DNA of 64,000 nt, from positions 1-64,000 of IMG/VR virus record IMGVR_UViG_3300008258_000002; one strand, written 5' to 3'. The position numbers were made by a program, and so were the translations under genes. This document shows, piece after piece, positions 1-8,000 of this stretch (the stretch's first letter is position 1; each line of letters begins with the position of its first letter). Source of the stretch: a virus. Under the pieces are notes generated by a model. It had not been told where the DNA came from. It searched no databases and saw nothing but the letters and a program-made list of their open reading frames with translations.

Positions 1-564
1 ATCAGAACCAGAACCAAAGTTCTTATTTCCTAGACCGTATCCCTCAAATGTGGTAGCCAACATACCGTTTTCAATAACTCTGTCACCACTTTGACGAAGT
101 TTTGCGTAAGGAAATACCCAATGGAAGTAAGGCAAAACGCTAGCACGCTTTCCGTCTTTGACGGCGTGTGACCACGCTTCAATTGCCACACCGTTTCCAG
201 CAGGGTCATCGCCTACACCTGGAGCAGCCCAACCAACAGATTTGACTACACCATCAACGGTCTTACGAAGCAACAGACCGCCAGAAAGCAACTGTGAAAG
301 TTCAGCATCTGGTTCACAAATAGCCAACTCCATAGTAATTCTTTTTAGCGTGTCTGGAGCCTTGTAAGTAACGCAAACAGTTCCATTGGCACTTTTTTCG
401 GTAATCTCGTCGCCTTCTTCATATTCTGGTGTGAAAGACACACGCATAAACGCAGAAGTTGTGTAAGAATCGCCAGGGCCATTTAATAAGTTGCCAGCAG
501 CGTCTAAACGCGTTACGCGAATAGACACACCTTGAATGCTGGCTGCGTATTCCTGAGTTGCCAT
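1..564 (-). CDS. Major tail (tube) protein paralog, partial
   Basis: Starts at an ATG at 564 behind a strong AAGGAGA ribosome site and runs off the left edge after 188 codons, so the C-terminus is missing. It is a second copy of the protein at 580-1701: by my reading only six of 188 residues differ (for example Ala30 to Pro), while many codons differ silently. The opening segment SIQGVSIRVTRLDAAGN and the following PEYEEGDE stretch are typical of actinophage tail-tube proteins, which polymerise into the inner tube of a long tail. It follows its paralog by 15 bases, so the two are surely co-transcribed. Family assignment is from recalled similarity; the tandem duplication is seen directly. Confidence 0.75.
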   Translation of the reverse strand, partial: MATQEYAASIQGVSIRVTRLDAAGNLLNGPGDSYTTSAFMRVSFTPEYEEGDEITEKSANGTVCVTYKAPDTLKRITMELAICEPDAELSQLLSGGLLLRKTVDGVVKSVGWAAPGVGDDPAGNGVAIEAWSHAVKDGKRASVLPYFHWVFPYAKLRQSGDRVIENGMLATTFEGYGLGNKNFGSGSD

Positions 565-579
565 TTAAAACTGTTCTCC

Positions 580-1701
580 TTAGTCTTCGTTAGACTTGAT
601 GATAAAGTCGACATTGTCGTCTGCGACATAGTTAAGGTTGCCAGGCACATTGTAAGTGTCTTCACCTGAACCATTAGCATACTTAGTGTCAATATCGGTT
701 GTTGTAACAGCAGTGTAGTTGTTGCTACCCGGCTCTGTAACGCTGTCAACCAAAGCAACTCTGCTGTACTTGTCGAGTGTTGCGGTACCTGTGTAAGCAC
801 TAGCAATAGTGTATGTAATAGCAGTGGAGTTAACATTTGTAATAGCAGCGCCAGCCGTGACCGTGTTGAACGGTTCACCAGCATTAGAAACACGAATCTT
901 GTCGTTTGTCTCAAGATTGTGGCTACCGCTAAAGATAACTGTTGCTGTGGTTGAAGTAGCGTTAAGTTGTGTAATGTAAGGAGTAGTCTGACCTTGAATG
1001 TTTCCACCAGCAGTAAAGAAGACTGCTTCGCTAGCCTTGTCGGTCCAAGTATAGAAGCCTTGTAGTCCGACTGGTGCCCATGAAGCACGAGCATATGAAT
1101 AAGGGCGTTCTGCCGCTACTGGGAACTCCCAGCGGCCGTCTGCTCCAGCACCAAAGTTTCTGTTTCCCAAACCATAACCTTCAAAAGTTGAAGCAAGCAT
1201 ACCGTTTTCAATTACACGGTCACCTGACTGACGCAACTTGGCGTAAGGGAACACCCAGTGGAAGTAAGGAAGTACCGAAGCACGCTTTCCATCCTTTACT
1301 GCGTGAGACCAAGCCTCAATTGCAACACCGTTACCCGCTGGGTCGTCACCAACGCCAGGGGCTGCCCAACCAACGCTCTTTACAACGCCATCTACATTCT
1401 TACGAAGAAGTAGACCGCCTGAAAGAAGTTGCGAAAGTTCAGCGTCAGGCTCACAGATTGCAAGTTCCATAGTGATACGCTTTAGGGTGTCAGGTGCTTT
1501 GTAAGTTACACAAACCGTGCCGTTTGCTGACTTTTCAGTTATTTCATCTCCCTCTTCATATTCAGGGGTAAATGAGACTCGCATAAAAGCAGAAGTGGTG
1601 TATGAATCACCTGCGCCATTTAGCAAGTTGCCAGCAGCGTCAAGGCGCGTGACACGGATAGAGACACCTTGAATGCTAGCAGCATATTCTTGAGTAGCCA
1701 T
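580..1701 (-). CDS. Major tail (tube) protein
   Basis: 373 residues from an ATG with an AAGGAGA site just upstream. Residues 1-230 are the conserved actinophage tail-protein region (SIQGVSIRVTRLDAAGN, DTLKRITMELAICEPDAEL). Residues about 245-310 carry a Thr-rich beta segment with the pattern HNLETNDKIRVSNAGEPFNTV, resembling the FCCH-like beta domains often inserted in phage structural proteins; a related segment sits in the next virion protein upstream (1719-2807). The role would be the tube of the tail, placed as expected downstream of the capsid genes. A tandem, almost identical paralog follows. Naming it the tube rather than another tail protein is an inference from family resemblance and gene order. 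Confidence 0.75.
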   Translation of the reverse strand: MATQEYAASIQGVSIRVTRLDAAGNLLNGAGDSYTTSAFMRVSFTPEYEEGDEITEKSANGTVCVTYKAPDTLKRITMELAICEPDAELSQLLSGGLLLRKNVDGVVKSVGWAAPGVGDDPAGNGVAIEAWSHAVKDGKRASVLPYFHWVFPYAKLRQSGDRVIENGMLASTFEGYGLGNRNFGAGADGRWEFPVAAERPYSYARASWAPVGLQGFYTWTDKASEAVFFTAGGNIQGQTTPYITQLNATSTTATVIFSGSHNLETNDKIRVSNAGEPFNTVTAGAAITNVNSTAITYTIASAYTGTATLDKYSRVALVDSVTEPGSNNYTAVTTTDIDTKYANGSGEDTYNVPGNLNYVADDNVDFIIKSNED

Positions 1702-1718
1702 TTGGCTTTCTCCTTTTT

Positions 1719-2807
1719 TTAGACTGTCAGGTCAACCCTGACAGCGAGGTGGATGGATGTACCAAAGTAAACCGCAGCGGGGCGAATTGCCTTTAGTCTG
1801 ATGTCATTTTTATTTCCTGCAATGTCATAACCTTGACCTAGGTTGTCATTTACTACATCTACATCGCCAAGGTAGACCCTGACATTGCCAGTTGCGTAAA
1901 TCCACTTTTCAGAAGCCGTTCCCAACTGTTGAATATATCCAGTAACTGCTTCTGAAGTAGCGTTAGTTGCACTAGCAATAGTGATAGTAACTGTGTCAGC
2001 GTCTACTTTAGTTACAGTAGCAGATGTAGAACTTTGGTCAATGTTTGCTCCAACTGCGGAAAATGCCACAGTATCTCCAGTCACTAGATAGTGCGGAGAA
2101 GCAGTGTTAAGAGTAAGAGTTGTGTTAGTAGAAATTGCGGCAGTTGCTAAAGCAATTCTGGGCCCATTTCCGCTATAACCACTACCAACAACAACTGGAG
2201 TTCCGCCCATAGTTTGTAGGTGGTCTTTACCAGTTTCGTGGAAAAGCATATTTGAGTTGCTAGACAGTAAGGCAACAACATCACGAGTAGCGTGGATAAC
2301 TCCCTGCTCACCGCCGTGAGAGACAGTGGCAATTGAGTGTTCTAGAAAAGCCAAGGCACGCTTTGGTGAAAGTGCAACTCCAGAATTTATAACGGTAGCA
2401 TTGCTTACTAACGCCCTGTTGTCGTGGCTTCTAGCAATGCGAATATCGCCATCCCACAATTCACGCTCTAAAGCCTTTTGGCTTACACCATCTAATTGGC
2501 GCTTTAGTCTTTCAATTCTGTCAATTCCTAGAAATCCTAGAGTTGAACGGACTTCATCAATTTCTATAAAGAAAGGTTTTATTTCGTCGTAATAATTTAC
2601 GGTTGCGTTGCTTACAAGTGCGTAACTGCTCGTGTCAGTGTCGTCAAAGTTTTTTAAGTTGTTTACGGTAGTCTCATATTCTTGAGAAAATCCCCGAATC
2701 CAACGGTCTTCGTCTGCCGAGTTTTCTGGCTTGACTACAGCAAGTAGGCCAAAAGCGGAGGGCACAATTTTTCCTGCCTCTACAACGCCATTCTTTGGAA
2801 AAGCCAC
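1719..2807 (-). CDS. Virion structural protein next to the major capsid gene
   Basis: 362 residues, starting MAFPKNGVVEAGKIVPSAFG. The middle (about 95-235) resembles a protein commonly found directly downstream of the actinophage major capsid gene: helices around ALERELWDGDIRIA, then SPKRALAFLEHSIATVSHGG, GVIHATRDVVALL and GGTPVVVGSGYSGNGP. The segment from about 240 to 310 is a Thr/Ser-rich beta domain with the same style of repeat (YLVTGDTVAFSAVG) as the FCCH-like segment in the tail protein. It may be a minor capsid, head-completion or decoration protein; I cannot decide which. It lies 18 bases upstream of the tail gene and about 100 bases below the capsid gene, from which it is separated by a perfect hairpin. 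Confidence 0.6.
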   Translation of the reverse strand: MAFPKNGVVEAGKIVPSAFGLLAVVKPENSADEDRWIRGFSQEYETTVNNLKNFDDTDTSSYALVSNATVNYYDEIKPFFIEIDEVRSTLGFLGIDRIERLKRQLDGVSQKALERELWDGDIRIARSHDNRALVSNATVINSGVALSPKRALAFLEHSIATVSHGGEQGVIHATRDVVALLSSNSNMLFHETGKDHLQTMGGTPVVVGSGYSGNGPRIALATAAISTNTTLTLNTASPHYLVTGDTVAFSAVGANIDQSSTSATVTKVDADTVTITIASATNATSEAVTGYIQQLGTASEKWIYATGNVRVYLGDVDVVNDNLGQGYDIAGNKNDIRLKAIRPAAVYFGTSIHLAVRVDLTV

Positions 2808-2849
2808 TTTGAATCCTTAACTTTATAAAGTTTATGTTTTGTGGTGTTT

Positions 2850-2875
2850 GGAGTGGCTCCCGAAAGAGCCACTCC
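2850..2875 (-). terminator. Perfect hairpin after the capsid gene
   Basis: A perfect 10-bp stem (GGAGTGGCTC / GAGCCACTCC) with a 6-base loop lies between the major capsid gene and the following structural gene. There is no T-run, so it may be an RNA-processing or attenuation site rather than a full terminator. That would fit a need for more capsid than downstream product. Confidence 0.6.
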
Positions 2876-2909
2876 GCACACAACGGTTTTGCTTTTACTA
2901 AAGAAGTTT

Positions 2910-4922
2910 TTACTCTTCGATAGCAGCGGCGGTAGCACCACCAGTGGTGTCGCGTAGAGCGGCAGCCACACCATTGACGCTGATGCTTGTGGTAATCTTC
3001 AAAGACTCCACACCAACAAAGGCAACGCCCTCGAAGGTTTCAATGAACATCTTGTAGTCGTTGGTGTTTACCAGTGAAGAGTCACGGATAATACCAAGGT
3101 CAAGAGTTCCACCGTCTAGGAACAAGAATGTTCCCTCAGCGAATAGGTACCATACGAACTGGTCTGGGAACTCAAGCAACTTGGCAGAAGCGCCTGGCTG
3201 AGCACCAAATGAGTTCAGGTCTAGCGATGCGACTAGGTCGACATTGCTTCCTGCTAGGTAGCCCTTGATTTCGTTTGCACCTACGCCTAGAGTGCCGTCG
3301 CCTGGCATCGAAAGAGCCAAGTCAGCAGCCATAGCGTCGTAAATCCAAGCAGGGATAATCGCCTTTAGACGAGTCTCTGGGTTTAGACGGTGGCGTGAGC
3401 GGTAAGCAACAGCAGCCTTACGAACCTGAATCAAGAAGTCACGAGCAACACCAATTAGGTTTGCTGCTTCGGTAGTTGCGGCGTGAGCGTTAACTGCCTT
3501 AGATGCGCTACTAATCTTGTCAAGTAGAACAAGTTCTGCTTCACGAGCATGCTGAACAAGAGCCAACTCGTTGTGACGAGAAATCAACTCTGGGTAAGCA
3601 CGGGTCATCAGGTTACCGAACTGCAACTGTAGAGTAACAGCGTCGGTGTAAGCAGTGTTTTCTGCCGCAGCCGATACAGTAAGGGTTCCCTTAACTGTAG
3701 TGGTGCTGTCACCAATGTTGTTAGTCCAAGAAGCAACGCTTGGGCTAGCAGTGGTTTCGTTCCATAGACCTACAGCGTTAGCGTAGTCATAGACCGAAGC
3801 AGCGTTAGCGTTAGCGTTGGTTAGGCTGATTAGGGTTGGAGGAGTTACGAAACGAACACCACCACGGTCAGCCTGGAACTTCGGTAGAAGGTCACGGACT
3901 GGGCGGTCAGTGGTCGAGCCGAGACCAAAGATGTCATACTTGACCTCGAATGGAGCAGCGTGTCCACCAGAAGCGGTAAGTGCTTGCTGGCCTACAACTG
4001 CGTCAATCTTGGAACGGTTTGACTCTGGGTCGGTGGTGAGGACTCTGTCCTCTGGGTATGAAGTAGAGAAAGATGCAACGATGTGCTGCTCTCCATCTCC
4101 ACCATTGACACGACGAAGCGCGTGTAGACGCTTCTCCATTGCCTGAGCAACTTCGGTCATGTCTGCAATTGCGCTACCTGCAGTGTAACCAGGGATGTCA
4201 GCACCTGCGGTGATTGCCACCTGTGCTGGCTCCTTAACCTGAATTACTGGCTGACGGTCAGCGGGAGCCTGGAAGCCCTCTTCTGCTGCTGCGGTCACGG
4301 GAACCTGTTCTTCCTGTGGAACTTCTTCCACTGTTGGAGTTTCGATTGTTGGGGTTTCTTCGGGGGCAACTTCTTCGCCACCCTCAGTTGATGGTTCGAC
4401 TACATCTGGTGTAGCCTCGGTAGAGAACTCTAGGGTCTCTTCAGTAGTAGTAGACGCTGCGTCTTCGGTTGAGTATTCAGGAGAAACTTTTTTCTTTTCC
4501 TCTTCATCATCAACTGGGACCTCTTCGACTGGAGCCTCGTCAGTTACAGGCATATCACCCATAGCATCTGGCTGCTCTTCGTCGACAGGGGCAACTGGCT
4601 CGTCGGTTGGAACTACTTCTTCCATAGGAACAACATCGGTACCTTCACCTGGAGCCACATCGCCTTCACCCTCACCCTTTACGCGCATTGCTGCTTCAGA
4701 TGCTCGTGAGGCGAGTTCTTCTGCTTGCAATTCCCGACGCTGGATATCACCGCGTACAGTGTCCAACATATCGGCGAGGGATGACATAGCGTCAACTGTT
4801 TCTGGAGAAATGTCCTGAGACTCGACCTTCTCAAATTCGCTTACGATTGCCTGTTGCAACTCGGTGACTTGTTCGTCACTAAGTTCAGACAGGTTATCTA
4901 CCTGCGACTTAATTTGGTCCAC
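2910..4922 (-). CDS. Major capsid protein with N-terminal scaffold domain
   Basis: 670 residues from a GTG start with an excellent AAGGAGGAAC ribosome site. Residues 1-85 are a predicted coiled coil (LSDEQVTELQQAIVSEFEKV), 85-215 a very acidic Pro/Glu/Val linker, and about 240-650 the HK97-type coat region. This is the usual layout when the scaffold (delta domain) is fused to the coat protein and later cut off by the maturation protease. VTAAAEEGFQ at about 211 is a likely cleavage region, because similar L/V-T-A-A motifs recur in the protease and giant proteins of this locus; LTASGG near 315 is another match, inside the coat region. The mature form would be about 455 residues. The protease gene is immediately upstream. 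The identification rests on gene order and architecture more than on recognised coat residues. Confidence 0.75.
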   Translation of the reverse strand: MDQIKSQVDNLSELSDEQVTELQQAIVSEFEKVESQDISPETVDAMSSLADMLDTVRGDIQRRELQAEELASRASEAAMRVKGEGEGDVAPGEGTDVVPMEEVVPTDEPVAPVDEEQPDAMGDMPVTDEAPVEEVPVDDEEEKKKVSPEYSTEDAASTTTEETLEFSTEATPDVVEPSTEGGEEVAPEETPTIETPTVEEVPQEEQVPVTAAAEEGFQAPADRQPVIQVKEPAQVAITAGADIPGYTAGSAIADMTEVAQAMEKRLHALRRVNGGDGEQHIVASFSTSYPEDRVLTTDPESNRSKIDAVVGQQALTASGGHAAPFEVKYDIFGLGSTTDRPVRDLLPKFQADRGGVRFVTPPTLISLTNANANAASVYDYANAVGLWNETTASPSVASWTNNIGDSTTTVKGTLTVSAAAENTAYTDAVTLQLQFGNLMTRAYPELISRHNELALVQHAREAELVLLDKISSASKAVNAHAATTEAANLIGVARDFLIQVRKAAVAYRSRHRLNPETRLKAIIPAWIYDAMAADLALSMPGDGTLGVGANEIKGYLAGSNVDLVASLDLNSFGAQPGASAKLLEFPDQFVWYLFAEGTFLFLDGGTLDLGIIRDSSLVNTNDYKMFIETFEGVAFVGVESLKITTSISVNGVAAALRDTTGGATAAAIEE

Positions 4923-5066
4923 TGTTCCTCCTTAAGGACAGTTGTAGTGAGCGTATTTCACTCACTTGCTTGGTATAAGCAAAGGGACTACACACACAGA
5001 TATGGCGTGAAGGCACTCCACCTAAGTTTTATTTTACAATAGATTTTTTGTGTCTATTATTTAGTT

Positions 5067-8000
5067 TTAGGTAAGCAACCTAAGCAATTTGGACATTTCA
5101 GAAGAAATGTTGCTTTGATTGAAAACATCGGAACCGCTCTTGAATTGTCTAAGTTTTTCAGTTGCGATATCGGCATCTTCCTTACCAATTTTTGCCTCAA
5201 CTTTGGCAACCATATTGTCCATAAGGTCACGCAAGGCTGGTGGCAAGTCAGAATATCTGACTTTTTCGGCTTGGTTATTGAAACCTAATGGTAGGTTTGC
5301 GATAACCGTGCCGAGTTCTTTAGCAGAAGCACGCACATTTTCTAGTGCCCTGTTGTTCAAAGCACCAGAATCTAGTCTTCCAATGATGTCTTGAAGATTG
5401 ACGCTAGCGTTTGCTGCTTCTACATAACTACCTAAAGAGTGTAATTTTTCTACTCTCTTTGCCTCATCTAGCGCAGCCTGAAGACCAGAAGTTCCAAGGT
5501 CTTGGCTCAGACGAGCCAATACTTTTCTAAACTTTCCGTTCTGGTCTCTAGGCTGAGTTTGCGGAGTATATCTTCCAGTTTCTGGATTTTTTAGTCCGCT
5601 TTCTACGCTAGTAGGGGCTGGGGCTGGGGCTGGAGCCTCTGGCTGGGTAGGTGCGACTGGGCTTGCTGGGTCGTAAGCAACCTGCTGTGGGGCCTCTGAA
5701 ATTCCAGATGGAATTTCAGGTGCTACAGGTACTTCAGCAAACTCAGTCGCTAATGCTTTTCCCAGGCGTTCCTCCGCACTGGCTAGCCTTGCTTTTAGTT
5801 CTTCAGCACTTGCTGTGATTGAGCGAGTAGAAAACTTTTTCCAATCGTCTGGAACAAGGTCATATTTGCCCAAGGCACGAGCACGCTTGATAATGTGACG
5901 CTTTACATCTGCTCGCTCTGATTCCTTAGCACGGCCAAAAGCCTTTATAGCATTTTGTAAGTCTTCGGCATTGCGAATAGGGAAAGAGCCACTTGGCATA
6001 GCCTTTCCAGCCTTAGCAAGTTTTTGACGCTCAATCATAGGAATGTAAGCAAATACATCTTCTTCTTCAGCACTAGCGGTTAGAGATTGGAACTTTGCTG
6101 ACAACTCTCTAGCCCTCGAAGCAAGTTCTTCTGCTGACGGGGCAACCTGCTCAATGTTTTTATACTGAGCAAACTTAGCCTTGATAGCATCAACTTGCTC
6201 AAGTTTGTCCGAAACAGAGTATGCTTCTAGTTTCTTTAGACGCTCTGTAAGTTCGGTTAGCGGGTCTGCTTTCATCTTGGCAAGAGTAGCGGCACCAGCA
6301 GCAACCAGAGCCATAACAGCACCTGAAGCAACACGAGCACGAGCAACTGGGAAGCCTGGAACATTTACCTGACAGACGGCTACAAGTTCAAGCGACCCGC
6401 GGATTGGTCGCCAGTCACCTGATGGAGCCGATGCACGAAGTGCTCTAATTTGCTCTGGTGTAGTTCCCGGTCTCAAAGCACCTGCGACAAAAATTCCATA
6501 CTGGTCTTCACCTGCGTGGACATCTGCTACTGCTGATGCGGTGTCGTCGTAGTGCTTTACAGCGTCAGCAGCACTTGCTTCTAGAGAAGCGTGTCCGCCA
6601 GCCAATGTCAGTTGACCGACTGGAATATCGCTACCCTCAGCAGTTTTACATACTCCAGTGTGGAAATATGCGTAGTTGCTTCTACTGCGTGGTGGTTTTG
6701 TGCCTCTGGAAAGACCAATGTGGTCAGTTTCCCAAGAAGCAATGTGTCCATACACCTGACCCTCATCAGTTACGGTAAGGGGGGTAGGACCATTTAGAGT
6801 TGGCTTTTTAAACCAATCGCTAGGTGGATTGACGGGAATTGCTCCCGCTACCATACCGCAAGCGATAAGGCTAGTAGCGTCGAATTCATCCGCGTCATCC
6901 ACATAGATTCCGTCGTTAATCACGGTTTCCTCCTGTGGATTTATATTTTGATTATCTTCTTCGGTCAAGAAGATTTTGCATTCTTGGAATGCTGGTTTTG
7001 GCACAATGGTAATTGCCATAATTCTGGCTTTACTAATTGTGAGTTTGTCCTTGCCTACTTCTTTTTTATCTAGGCTAGGTTTTTCTTCCGTCAAGCCAGC
7101 CTTTTCTTCAGGCTTCTCTTCGGTGGCTTCAAATTGGTCCATATCCGCAGAAATTCCGCGAATAAAACCGTTCTTTATAAGTCTTACTACTTCAGTAGCG
7201 TGTGGCCCATTGTCAAATACTCCATAGCAACGACCAATTCCGCCATCTATTCTTTCAATGTGGTCAATACGCCCAACTACAACTGAGCCAGAATGTCCGT
7301 CTCCAGTTTGTGGTTGCCATAACAATGGAAGTGGAAGTTCACGCCAAGTTATAGCGTTTTCTTTGAACTTTCTACCATCACCAGATTCGGTTTGCTCTGG
7401 AATTACTAAAGGTATAGAGAAGTTAGCACCATCGCTATTTTCCCTAAGTGGCATTGATTTTACTAATCCAGGAATAGAAGAAGCAACCAAAGCCATTTTG
7501 TTTGACAAATCATTTTTTTCTGCTGTCAAATAAGTAATTTTTAGTATTTCTTCAGAAGAATTGATTACATCGTTGCTAAAGAAATTTCTACCTCTACTTC
7601 GTTTTCCGCCGTAACGCTGGATATGTTCTTTATCTCCAGTCCACATACCAGTCATTTCCTTGTGGCGTAGAGCGCAATATCCCTTAGCACGAGGACCTAA
7701 ATATTTAGCAAGGTGCTTGACACAACGGGTCCAGTCTCCACCAGTGTTCCATTTAATCTTGCGACGGCCACCACGACCAATAGTCCAATAACGACGCAAT
7801 TTTTCTGCTTTACGCCTGTTTCTATCTAAACCACCAGCGGCAACTAAAGCATCATACTCTTGGTCGCTACATCTAGACAGTTCGCTAAGTGCTTCAACTA
7901 TTTCTAGTGGCGGGTTCCACTCAGAATCATAAAGATTATCTTTTGTGTCCCTAACAATTTCACCAATTGGAGTAAGCATATCCCTGTCAGTTACATGGGT

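Noticed and set aside
513-1472. Long frames opposite or shifted to the tail genes
   Set aside because: Shadows of the real tail gene, with Leu/Thr-rich or Gln/His-rich nonsense composition.
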